A DNA stretch of 64,000 nt from Paraflavitalea soli. Lineage in GTDB: Bacteria; Bacteroidota; Bacteroidia; Chitinophagales; Chitinophagaceae. The stretch covers positions 124,001 to 188,000 of the forward strand of contig NZ_CP032157.1 of NCBI RefSeq assembly GCF_003555545.1. Direction: 5' to 3'. Shown here one piece after another: positions 17,479 through 25,114 of the stretch (position 1 is the first letter of the stretch; each line of letters opens with the position of its first letter). The notes below the pieces were generated by a model, which was given only the letters and a program-made list of their open reading frames with translations, was not told the origin of the DNA and did not search any database. A program made the translations under genes and the position numbers.

Positions 17479-19053
17479 ATGAACGCGATCAAAAAATGCA
17501 CGATTCTGGCTACATTAACTGTATACGCTCTATTAATGACAGGTTGTATCGGCAATGGCAGGTTAACAAGACGGTATTACTCAGAAACAACTACAACAGT
17601 TGGCAAAGACACAATCTTAAAAGAAGTTAGCGTATTTGGCAACATCCAACCGGAACCTATAGTTATTCCGGGAAAATTCATTCCCAAAACAGCTTTTGAT
17701 CTCTCCCCGGAAGGCCAAAAAGCCCTGATCCAGGCAATCGCGTCAAAGGAAACAACTTCAGATGCAATAATCAAGGTACTTCGTCAGCCCTTGTCAGAAA
17801 CGACGCCACAGGAGCCAGCCAAATTCATCGACCTCACGAAGTTCACAAGGATTATCACTCTGACCAGCAAGAAATTGTCAGTGCTGGAAGCAGACCGGAT
17901 TTCAACGCTGGACATCGGATTAAAAAGCAACACTCCACTGCTCAAATTTACTGGCTGCGATAAGATTGTTACAAATTACCTGACCGCTGACCTTGGAAAG
18001 TTAACCCTTACCCGCACACTCACAGGAGAACTGGGAGGGAGCTTTGGCCTCAATCAAACTAATACAACCTCCACTCAATTGGTAAATGGGTCAACGCTTA
18101 ACAACACTTCCGGAGGAGGTACAACAATCACCAATGTCGATGGAAATACGACCAATAATAGCAACACCAATGTAAGTGGAGGTCAGACTACTGTAGCCGG
18201 CGGAAGTACGAATAGCTCTACCACCGACGTGGGAACAACAAGTAACAGTTCAACAACCGGATCTTCAAACACCAATACCAATGGGGCCACGGGCCAAACA
18301 GGGTTTACATCGGGTGTAAATGGTAAATTGACCGGATCCAGAAGCTTTTATGAGGAAGTCGGCCTCAGGCAACGGTATATTAATCTGTCTGCATACATGG
18401 CGCCGGATAGCTCGATGCATTTTTATCAGGAAAGCATCAGCGGCGTGGATATTTCCGGCAACATTATCGCAAGCATAAGCATGGCCTTTATAGGTAATGT
18501 AACAGAAAAGACGGCAATTAAATTTTCAAACTTGTTCACGGATGGCAAACCATCGGACCCTGACAAGATCAAGAGCTCACACTTGGTATTCTCATATCCT
18601 GCAATCGATGAAGATGTCCGTCTCAAAGTATCATTCAATACAACAGTTAGAAAAGTTAAAAAACGACATAGAACAATTTCCGAATCGGACGATGAGATGA
18701 TTAGGCTAGTAGGCAATGTCGATAGTACAGGTTATATCACGCTATTATCAAAACAGGAGATCACTCCACTACTTTGGTACTTTTCTGCTTTTGATAAGCA
18801 AGGTAAGTATGTAGGAACACTTGAAATCGAGGGCCCGGAAAACAGCGCAGAACTATATGCAGGCCCTTTGTATTTTAGCTCCTATGAAAGTTCAGCGGAA
18901 TTCATTCAATGGCTGAAAAGTTCTTATAAAAAAATCGAAGAATGCTGTTTCAAGATCGGACCGGAAGCCAGAAAGTACAAGCTCAAATCGTCCAGTGGGC
19001 CTCTTACAGCAGAATTTGTCTCCAATCTCCAATTTCGCATCTATGGTCGGTAA
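17479..19053 (+). CDS. Large lipoprotein with asparagine/threonine/glycine-rich middle
   Basis: A 524-residue protein. The signal ends in the lipobox LMTGC (C23). Residues about 195-280 are low complexity, dominated by N, T, S and G (for example TTNNSNTNVSGGQTTVAGG). The N-terminal part (30-190) has mixed alpha/beta character (LTLTRTLTGELGGSFGL). The C-terminal part (about 285-524) is beta-rich and ends EFVSNLQFRIYGR. The N/T-rich stretch could be a flexible spacer that exposes the C-terminal domain. The location is probably the outer membrane. No family is recognised. It is the only clearly intact exported protein in the island and may be the cargo of its small operon. Confidence 0.75.
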   Translation: MNAIKKCTILATLTVYALLMTGCIGNGRLTRRYYSETTTTVGKDTILKEVSVFGNIQPEPIVIPGKFIPKTAFDLSPEGQKALIQAIASKETTSDAIIKVLRQPLSETTPQEPAKFIDLTKFTRIITLTSKKLSVLEADRISTLDIGLKSNTPLLKFTGCDKIVTNYLTADLGKLTLTRTLTGELGGSFGLNQTNTTSTQLVNGSTLNNTSGGGTTITNVDGNTTNNSNTNVSGGQTTVAGGSTNSSTTDVGTTSNSSTTGSSNTNTNGATGQTGFTSGVNGKLTGSRSFYEEVGLRQRYINLSAYMAPDSSMHFYQESISGVDISGNIIASISMAFIGNVTEKTAIKFSNLFTDGKPSDPDKIKSSHLVFSYPAIDEDVRLKVSFNTTVRKVKKRHRTISESDDEMIRLVGNVDSTGYITLLSKQEITPLLWYFSAFDKQGKYVGTLEIEGPENSAELYAGPLYFSSYESSAEFIQWLKSSYKKIEECCFKIGPEARKYKLKSSSGPLTAEFVSNLQFRIYGR

Positions 19054-19113
19054 ATACCAACAAAACAGCCCCTTTGATACCTAAGAGTACCTTCTGGGCT
19101 GCTATTTTTCTTA

Positions 19114-19320
19114 GCCTTTGCTGGTCTTAACGATCTGTTGCCGCGTGTTTTCACCGGCAACCTAAACTCGACAGAGTTGAGAATGCATGTTGCCTAGCCT
19201 TTGCCGGTCTTAGTTAGCTGTTGCCGCGTGTTTTTATCCTCCGTTGGTCTTCCCGGCCTTTGCTGGTCTTAATGAGCCGTTGCCGCGTATTTTCACTGGC
19301 AACCTGAACTTGACGGAACT
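19114..19320 (+). repeat. Three-copy degenerate repeat with conserved hairpin
   Basis: GCCTTTGCTGGTCTTA opens three copies at 19114, 19197 (one base changed) and 19256. Each continues to GTTGCCGCGT(G/A)TTTT. In copies 1 and 3 GTTGCCG is followed at a fixed distance by (C/T)GGCAAC, so a 7-bp stem is kept, with a G-U pair in copy 3; copy 2 has lost the second arm. Copies 1 and 3 continue to match to about 19188 and 19320 (ACTCGACAG versus ACTTGACGG). The spacing of 83 and 59 bp is irregular. The 515-bp gap between the genes holds nothing else that I can see. Confidence 0.65.
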
Positions 19321-19568
19321 GGGGACGCATCTTGCTGACACTTGGTGAGCTCATACTGGTAAGGGTAGAGTTGCATATCAAAAGACAATGCAACTGCTGA
19401 GTATTCATGTTACAGAGGGATGTTTGGCAAAGGGCTATCGAGGTAGAAACACTTACCAAGGTACAAAATACTTAACTGGGTTCTTTCATGGCCGAAGTGA
19501 ATGGCCAGTTGCTTTATTCTACTAGGTATTTTTAATCAACTATCATCTTCTTCAGCGGCCAGAGCGCT

Positions 19569-20525
19569 CTATTTTAGAATTACAGGAACACTGATCCTAT
19601 TGGTCGTATGGAAAGTAAAGATCATAGGTATTTCAGATATGTGATTTTGCCACATATTCGTAGTACTACGACATATTTTATAATCTACATTATTGAAATC
19701 ATCACATATTAAGCTAAAAGGAATATCAAGAATTTCATTGGGACCCAATAGGATTTTGTGATGATAGCGCTCAACGCCACTAAAGGTTATTTTTTCCGGG
19801 AATTCTGAAACAATAGTATTGAAAATTGTGCCCTCCAAGCGAGCCATTGATAAAGGTTTGTAGCCAGTGTTTTCTAGTGTTAAGCCAACTCTCATTTCCA
19901 GTCCTTCAACTGTGAAAGCAGTGTTCGAAAATCGTTCAAATTTTGTGTGAAAGGATGAATTGTTTAGGTGAATTGTACCATAAACTTGGTACTCCGGCTG
20001 GATATTCTTCCGATCATAATTCATCAGATCCAAATCATATTTGGAGGCCTCCCTGATAGTAGAACCTTTACGAACAAAAATCCTATGAACTTCTTCCCTT
20101 AATTTATCACCTGGCCAGCTCTTGTGGTTACGAATGACGTGTGGTTTATCTAAGGAGGGTGGTATGTGGATTACATTCAATACATGTCCATCTACCTCAA
20201 TCGGGAAATAGTCAATCATAAATGCCCTGTCTACATGCTTTACAATAATTCCTGGTAGGTCAGAGCTATCCCGCAGACCACTATCTGAAAACTGGACAGA
20301 ATTGTATTGATTGGCTTTCGTATCAAAACCAATGACCAGGTATCCATCCGGTCCAACTGTATTAACGATAGCACAGGTATCCTTGAGAAAGGCAGCAATA
20401 CCTTTTTCGTCTTTCAGGTTGTACCACTCCTTTTTGAACTCCAATTTGGCATGTTCCACTTCCTGTCCGGACATGGATAACTGAATATTACTGACAATTA
20501 GTCCTTTTACTTCATTCTGATTCAT
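19569..20525 (-). CDS. AlbA_2 (Schlafen-type) putative nucleic-acid-binding protein
   Basis: A 318-residue protein. Residues about 20-150 form an AlbA_2 domain: LEFKKEWYNLKDEKGIAAF, then KDTCAIVNTVGPDGYLVIGF, IPPSLDKPHVI and the HRIFVRKGSTIREAS ending. The remaining 165 residues are a beta-rich domain (GYKPLSMARLEGTIFNTI, NEILDIPFSLICDDF) that I do not recognise. AlbA_2 proteins bind nucleic acid or ATP and appear in regulators and in anti-phage systems. The C-terminal stretch of a broken HEPN-like gene lies just upstream (20550-20790) on the same strand, suggesting they once formed a pair. Confidence 0.78.
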   Translation of the reverse strand: MNQNEVKGLIVSNIQLSMSGQEVEHAKLEFKKEWYNLKDEKGIAAFLKDTCAIVNTVGPDGYLVIGFDTKANQYNSVQFSDSGLRDSSDLPGIIVKHVDRAFMIDYFPIEVDGHVLNVIHIPPSLDKPHVIRNHKSWPGDKLREEVHRIFVRKGSTIREASKYDLDLMNYDRKNIQPEYQVYGTIHLNNSSFHTKFERFSNTAFTVEGLEMRVGLTLENTGYKPLSMARLEGTIFNTIVSEFPEKITFSGVERYHHKILLGPNEILDIPFSLICDDFNNVDYKICRSTTNMWQNHISEIPMIFTFHTTNRISVPVILK

Positions 20526-20549
20526 ACCTGTATATGTAGATGATAGAAT

Positions 20550-20790
20550 CTATGCGGCTGAAATATCTTCATCCTCAATCAACCCTGGTTCATAGAAATC
20601 AATAAAGCTGCGAACAGCAGAGACATATTTCCCAAAATCAAAATTATATAGATCATTACTGAGTTCCTGGTAATCCGTAGGATTGTCAGCCCTGACTTTT
20701 TTCAAATGAGCGAGCCGGTTTCTGAACCTCTGTAATTCCCGTATTAGCTTTCTTCCATATTCAGAATTTTGAATAACAATTTACCTTAAA
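20550..20790 (-). pseudogene. C-terminal fragment of a HEPN-like protein
   Basis: The frame ending at the TAG at 20550 reads back as IVIQNSEYGRKLIRELQRFR, then NRLAHLKKVRADNPTDYQEL, and ends LIEDEDISAA. No usable start codon is found, and the reading frame loses sense near 20790. FRNRLAHLK contains an R-x4-H HEPN signature. The fragment is 77 or so residues, too short for a complete HEPN domain. It is probably the tail of a toxin-like or Abi-like gene cut by a deletion. Confidence 0.6.
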
Positions 20791-20824
20791 ATATTAACGT
20801 GGGGATACTTACTCTGAAGGGTAA

Positions 20825-21049
20825 TTATACTTAACAGGAAATGAGGACGAACTATCCCTTCCTAAAAAAGACAAAAAAACAGGAAGTGGTTCAACATCCC
20901 CTCCTGATGAGGCTAATAGTTATCCGGTGATTATTAATGATCCTTTGCCAATGGAGACGACTAAAGGGAATTTATGGTGTGTCATGATCAAATGTGACTG
21001 CCAGCAATTTGAATTGGCTTTTACGGATATTTTGATTACTCAAGGATGA
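20825..21049 (+). other. Open frame without a start codon, relic
   Basis: Seventy-four sense codons end in a TGA that overlaps the ATG of the purQ-like relic (ATGA). The protein would include LSLPKKDKKTGSGSTSPPDE and NDPLPMETTKGNLWCVMIKC. There is no ATG near its beginning. The overlap with the next gene suggests an old operon. Family unknown. Confidence 0.35.
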
Positions 21050-21524
21050 AGTTTGGAATACTAGTTTTCCCCGGCTCGAATTGTGGCCGCGATATGCAGG
21101 ATATACTGCAAAATGATCTGGATTAGGAAGATATAATGAGGTGGCACAAGTATAATGATTCTCAGCATGCTCTCTACCGATGATAATATTGCCGGGCGGT
21201 TGCTCCTATGGAGATTTCTTACATTAAAACCTTACAGGTTTGCGTCCCCACGTGCGGAAATATGTCCAATTTAGAAACGATGAGGTATAGTACTTAGGTG
21301 TGGAGTACCTTCCAGATGTTGTGAGATGCACTCTGCAAAGGGGATATTATTATGGGTGTCAATAGTTTATCAGCGAGCAAGACCAAAATGGATTCCGAAA
21401 TATTGCTGGTATGTGTAATGTGAACTGGAATGTTTTTGGCATGATGCCCCACCCCGAACGTGCTAGCTGCGATGGACTTGGTATCGTCGATGACTACATC
21501 ATAATCAATTCATTATTAACTTAG
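21046..21524 (+). pseudogene. purQ: Decayed purQ-like gene (FGAM synthase glutaminase subunit)
   Basis: Three blocks in order match PurQ: the start MKFGILVFPGSNCGRDMQDI (21046 onward, in-frame TAG at 21124); IILPGGCSYGDFL at 21183-21221, matching the conserved LPGGFSYGDYL; and the C-terminus RNIAGMCNVNWNVFGMMPHP followed by ERA, ending at 21524. Frameshifts and stops separate the blocks, and the region that should hold the nucleophile cysteine (GxCNGxQ) is not recognisable. PurQ releases ammonia from glutamine for purine synthesis. The gene is dead. A functional copy would be expected elsewhere in the genome. Confidence 0.8.
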
Positions 21525-22104
21525 TAAAAGGGCTAATGCTGTCTGCGCTTCAATTGGTTTGGCCAATTTTTAAATAATAATTAGCAGATTGCTTTAGTAC
21601 AATCTTCTTTATTTTGTGTTCTATAATTAAAAGTTAAAAGTTAATGGGCAATAATAAGATGCATATGAAGAGGCTTCGGCGCCAGGGCGGATGAACAGTC
21701 CATTTTGGGGGAAGATCCGAACACCTGGAAAGTTTGGATTATGGTTAATCCACCAAATGCAGAAGACCCATTAGGCAGAAAGCCAATGAGTCTTCAAGAG
21801 GTTTTAACCCTTTTATTAACCATCCTTAAACTTGCTTTGCTCATCTCGTACATGATGCAAGGCTGTTAAGGATAGGAAAGCTTAAAGAGCCGGGCATTGT
21901 CCCAGCTTTGCTTTTCAAAAGTACTATATAAACAAAAAGATAGTAAAAAAAGATAGTTAAAAATAATTGTTATTCGTATTATATATTCATCAAAGATAGA
22001 ATAAACTGTAAATGATTCATTATTAATAAACTATTCGGCTCCGCCCTTCAAAATGAAGTCAATAATGACCCTTTTTTCAATAGAAACTTTGTAATATAAC
22101 ATCT
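21525..22104. other. Gene-poor, AT-rich relic region of the island
   Basis: Apart from one 42-codon frame at 21741 this stretch has no convincing gene. It is AT-rich, with stop codons in all frames, and looks like decayed sequence. Confidence 0.4.
21741..21869 (+). CDS. Possible small hydrophobic peptide
   Basis: The ATG at 21741 opens 42 codons: VNPPNAEDPLGRKPMSLQEV followed by a hydrophobic run (LTLLLTILKLALLISYMM) and QGC. The frame extends upstream without ATG to about 21690 (ADEQSILGEDPNTW), so it may also be the tail of a lost gene. A single membrane segment is the only visible feature. Real translation is uncertain. Confidence 0.3.
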   Translation: MVNPPNAEDPLGRKPMSLQEVLTLLLTILKLALLISYMMQGC

Positions 22105-22331
22105 TCATATTACTTTGCTTTGAACCTTCATTTTAATAAGCCCGTCTAGGGTAACTCCATAAAGATCAGCTAGTAAAATCAACTTATCAAAGGGTGGGCA
22201 AGCTCTTCCCGCTTCATAATGTTGGTACTGGGATACTTTGACGCCTATAGCCTCTGCAACTCCGGTTTGTGTGTGCCCGAATTCTTCCCTCAGCTGGTTA
22301 AGTCGCTTTGCAATTGTTGCCTGTAGTCCAT
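22105..22331 (-). pseudogene. XRE-family (Cro/CI-type) regulator, frameshifted
   Basis: One frame gives AKRLNQLREEFGHTQTGVAE followed by AIGVKVSQYQHYEAGRACPP and FDKLILLADLYGVTLDGL, a complete helix-turn-helix of the XRE type, ending at the TGA at 22105. The matching N-terminus (MDYRQQ from the ATG at 22331) lies in another frame, one base out, so a single-base deletion appears to have broken the gene. A non-ATG start inside the intact frame cannot be excluded. A perfect palindrome at 22490 is a candidate operator. Confidence 0.65.
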
Positions 22332-22341
22332 TGTTAGCTGC

Positions 22342-22449
22342 TTAATGGAATAATTCATGACTTGCTTTGACCTGGCTTTTCTCTACTTGGATGAGGCCAT
22401 TGCGTTTCAATGTGGCGAGAATACGGCTTAGATCGGCCCGCCTTGCCAT
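22342..22449 (-). other. 35-codon frame upstream of the XRE relic
   Basis: ATG at 22449 gives MARRADLSRILATLKRNGLI then QVEKSQVKASHELFH. It resembles the recognition part of a winged helix but is too short to classify. It overlaps the start region of the XRE relic on the same strand and is probably also a remnant. Confidence 0.3.
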
Positions 22450-22489
22450 ACTTTTTAATATGTAGGTTATCAAATAATTGAATGATGAC

Positions 22490-22512
22490 CATGTCTTTAA
22501 CTTAAAGACATG
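22490..22512. promoter_or_regulatory. Perfect palindrome, candidate operator
   Basis: CATGTCTTTAA (22490-22500), a single C, then TTAAAGACATG (22502-22512): 11-bp arms without mismatch. It lies between the minus-strand regulator relics and a plus-strand gene, where an XRE repressor would bind. The related leader at 16981 keeps only the centre TTAACTTAA and the right arm. Confidence 0.55.
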
Positions 22513-22548
22513 GGTGTTTTCACCTTTTCTCGTTTTGGCAGAAACACC
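22498..22548 (+). repeat. Island leader element, copy 2
   Basis: Matches 16981-17007 with one mismatch. GGTGTTT (22513-22519) and AAACACC (22542-22548) keep the same pairing as copy 1 while the loop differs. It precedes the small secreted-protein relic at 22561. Confidence 0.65.
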
Positions 22549-22560
22549 TATAATGCAAGA

Positions 22561-22751
22561 GTGAAAATTATACTAGCCTTAATATTCCTCATATTTGGCA
22601 TCCAGACACAGAAAGTTTATATCTGCAAGTCCGGTTCAGGCTATGCCTACCATAATAAACAATGCTGGGGCTTAGGTAATTATGCCCGGAAGTACGACAC
22701 AGGAGGCCCAGAGATCCGGGCAAGAAGCCATGTGGCAATTATTTTAAATAG
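22561..22751 (+). pseudogene. Small secreted cysteine protein, frameshifted
   Basis: From the GTG at 22561 the frame gives KIILALIFLIFGIQTQKVYI then CKSGSGYAYHNKQCWGLGN, a signal peptide followed by the VYIC...YH...C.GL.N pattern of a common Bacteroidota secreted family. The expected end of that family (EEAxxxG+KPCG) is found in two other frames (TTQEAQRSG, then KKPCGNYFK stopping at 22751). At least two frameshifts are needed, so the gene is broken. The unshifted frame continues to 22794 with unrelated residues. Confidence 0.6.
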
Positions 22752-22814
22752 CCTTGGCGAATTTGAATCTCGAATCCAAGGCCCCCTTTTGTAATTAGAA
22801 ATTCATATACAATA

Positions 22815-24311
22815 ATGGAAAAAGTAATATTTCAGGAAATATTTGAATACCCAGTAAAAGAATTCACAACTCATCTTCAAAAGGAGGAAAATGAAAGAAT
22901 ACTATTTTCCGGTAAATATGGTATAGGCAAAACCTCCTTTCTAACTGATTTTTTCTCAAAAGACGACGTAGGAAAACAATACGATGTGTATCATCTTTTT
23001 CCTGTCAATTATTCAATTGCATCCAATGAAGATATAATTCAGTATATCAAGCATGATATTATTCTCCAATTATTGGAGAAAGGGAAAACTATTGATGAGC
23101 AATCAACAAGCTATTTACAAAACCTACCCAAGTTCATCCTAAAAAATCTTGATAAAGTTGCAGAAGCATTCATTTCAATGATTCCAAAAATAGGGAAAGA
23201 TGTTGTGGATGCCTATAAGGCATGGCAGCCATTGGTTACAAAGTTTTTGGAGTTTCATGAAAAGAATAATATTAGCGACGGAGATAGATTAGTCGAGTAC
23301 TTAGATAATCATCTATTAAGTAGAAGTGGCATATTTGAAAATGATATTATTACGAAGATTATTGTCAACATGGTGCGGTATGTTGGAGAGAAAAAAACCG
23401 TTTTAATTGTGGATGATCTTGACAGACTGGATCCGGAGCATGTTTTTCGAATTATGAATGTTTTTGCTGCTCATTTTGATAATAAAAATTATGTGCGGCT
23501 CTATAATGATGGTCAGACTGTTCTAACAAATAAATTTGGTTTCGATAAGATCATACTTGTTTGCGATTTTTTGAATATCGAAAGTTTATTTCATCACAGG
23601 TTTGGGCCGGAAGTTGATTTCAATGGCTATGCAGATAAATTTTATAGCCTTGATGTATTTCATTTTGATAACAAAACTGCAATTTTTTCCGTCGTTAAAA
23701 ATGTTGTAAAACAGTTGATTTCAAACAATACTGCAGATGAAGGTGAGTTCCAGTATTATAACAGAAGAATCGGTAATCCAGGTTACTTGGAAGGGCTACT
23801 TGGCGTTCTTATTGTAGGTTCGGCTATCAGTCTTAGAAATATATTGAAACTTTTGACGGTAAAGATTCAGTGGGGTATATATATTAAACTCGACAATGGC
23901 ATAAAGTTTAAAGTAGAGTCAATCCCAGTTGCAGTAGAATTAAAAATTATAAGAGATTGTATTGGGGATGCTAAAATGTTGTTAAACACTTTTTCAATTT
24001 GTAAGAGAAAGGAAATTCCAATAAGCTTCAAAGATGACTATTTGGGATTCTTACTTTGGCTTGCTGCACTTGATGATTACAAAGATGTACGTAGGGATAG
24101 AAAGGTAGTAACCTTTAAAGGGACACGTTTACAATTGGCACCTAATACGTCTGGTATAGATGATGTCAATAATATTTTGGTCCATAATATCATCGATGAG
24201 ACAAATGGAAATGTGAAGGAAGGTGGTATATATCAATCCTCCTATGATGATTTTTGGGACGCACTACTTTTAGTGACAAAAAAATTTATTGAAATGGGAT
24301 ATTTAAAGTGA
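22815..24311 (+). CDS. KAP-family P-loop NTPase
   Basis: A 498-residue protein. Walker A GKYGIGKTS (33-41); Walker B VLIVDDLDRLDPEHVF with VDDLDRLDP beginning at residue 199, the DDLDR signature of KAP NTPases. A helical region around 90-165 replaces the membrane helices seen in some KAP proteins; no clear transmembrane segment is present. The C-terminal 150 residues (after 350) are unrecognised. KAP NTPases occur in signalling and in anti-phage defence proteins, where an NTPase controls an effector. The gene is intact, strongly AT-rich, and the last gene of the island; no obvious effector gene is beside it. Confidence 0.82.
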   Translation: MEKVIFQEIFEYPVKEFTTHLQKEENERILFSGKYGIGKTSFLTDFFSKDDVGKQYDVYHLFPVNYSIASNEDIIQYIKHDIILQLLEKGKTIDEQSTSYLQNLPKFILKNLDKVAEAFISMIPKIGKDVVDAYKAWQPLVTKFLEFHEKNNISDGDRLVEYLDNHLLSRSGIFENDIITKIIVNMVRYVGEKKTVLIVDDLDRLDPEHVFRIMNVFAAHFDNKNYVRLYNDGQTVLTNKFGFDKIILVCDFLNIESLFHHRFGPEVDFNGYADKFYSLDVFHFDNKTAIFSVVKNVVKQLISNNTADEGEFQYYNRRIGNPGYLEGLLGVLIVGSAISLRNILKLLTVKIQWGIYIKLDNGIKFKVESIPVAVELKIIRDCIGDAKMLLNTFSICKRKEIPISFKDDYLGFLLWLAALDDYKDVRRDRKVVTFKGTRLQLAPNTSGIDDVNNILVHNIIDETNGNVKEGGIYQSSYDDFWDALLLVTKKFIEMGYLK

Positions 24312-24400
24312 AAGCTGTGTTTCCATTAATGTCTATTTTCGCCATACCTATAATTATTAAATTGAATCCCAAAGCATACAAAATTTTGTGCCTACGTCCA

Positions 24401-24432
24401 CTCTTTTAAAGATCAGCGCAGCTAATCTTGTC
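24401..24432 (+). repeat. Island-end repeat, right copy
   Basis: CTCTTTTAAAGATCAGCGCA through GCTAATCTTGTC matches 15693-15723. After AATCTTGTC the sequence diverges (ATTATTTAC), so no full tRNA 3' end follows. The gene-free stretch 24312-24633 holds only this repeat. Confidence 0.7.
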
Positions 24433-24633
24433 ATTATTTACTATGTAAATTCAACATTTCGTGTTGAATCTGTCGAGTTTAGGTACATTTTATCAAAATG
24501 CATAAATGAGCTTTAATGCTATTGTATAACCATAAATATACATCAAGGCGCAGTTAAAGTTCCCGAAGCGGTGGTACTATTTTTATATTTGCTATCGTTG
24601 ATACGCATCGGTATTAATCTTGCCAAAGAGTCC

Positions 24634-25068
24634 TTAATGTATAAGATCTTTTGCCATCACCATTGCACTTACCGGGCAAACATGGCTGAACTCCGAAGAC
24701 GATTTCACTGCATCGGGTACCTGATCACGTTGCAGGATAGTAAATCCTTTACGGGTGAAGTAACCGGATGCTGTTTCTGTCAATAAATATATAGTCTGTA
24801 TGCCGGTGCTTTCAGCTCGTTTTTCAAGCTCTTGGACAAGGTTTGCAGCAATATGTTGATTCCTGTAGCCGGGATGGACCGCCATTGATCTCAGCAGGCC
24901 CAAAGTGCCATATCTTTCCATACCAATGACACCGACTATTTTGCCTGCATCTTTCGCTACAAAGAAATCCGTCAGGATCAATGGCAGGTCAGCTACCGGC
25001 AGCTGCTGCGACTGTAGTAATTTAATTATGTCATTTCGCATTTCAGGAATGACCGTACAAATATTCAT
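24634..25068 (-). CDS. arsN2: ArsN2-like GNAT N-acetyltransferase
   Basis: A 144-residue GNAT enzyme. The acetyl-CoA motif region is SMAVHPGYRNQHIAANLVQE; other marks are VGVIGMERYGTLGLLRS, YLLTETASGYFTRKGF and the characteristic end SSEFSHVCPVSAMVMAKDL. This pattern is that of the small acetyltransferases annotated as ArsN2 in arsenic operons. Related ArsN1 enzymes acetylate the amino group of arsinothricin or similar organoarsenicals; the substrate of ArsN2 is less clear. It is the last gene of the minus-strand arsenic cluster, 46 bp after the PAP2 phosphatase. Confidence 0.85.
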   Translation of the reverse strand: MNICTVIPEMRNDIIKLLQSQQLPVADLPLILTDFFVAKDAGKIVGVIGMERYGTLGLLRSMAVHPGYRNQHIAANLVQELEKRAESTGIQTIYLLTETASGYFTRKGFTILQRDQVPDAVKSSSEFSHVCPVSAMVMAKDLIH

Positions 25069-25114
25069 AAACTGTTCCTCAAAAAAGGTTACTCCTAAAT
25101 TTACAAAGAAAGCA

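Larger units (their letters stand above)
15744..24432. mobile_element. Decayed genomic island at tRNA-Leu(GAG)
   Basis: About 8.7 kb, visibly more AT-rich than its flanks, between the duplicated tRNA 3' end at 15715 and the matching end repeat at 24401. It carries genes of the accessory or defence type (Abi-C-like, AlbA_2, KAP NTPase), an isolated lipoprotein, internal repeats and several broken genes. No integrase, relaxase or transposase is visible, so it is probably no longer mobile. The right boundary is less certain than the left because the tRNA sequence identity at 24424-24432 covers only nine bases. Confidence 0.65.

Noticed and set aside
19114-19320. CRISPR array
   Set aside because: Only three degenerate copies at irregular spacing.
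24571-24786. 71-codon plus-strand frame
   Set aside because: Antisense to arsN2, without motif.
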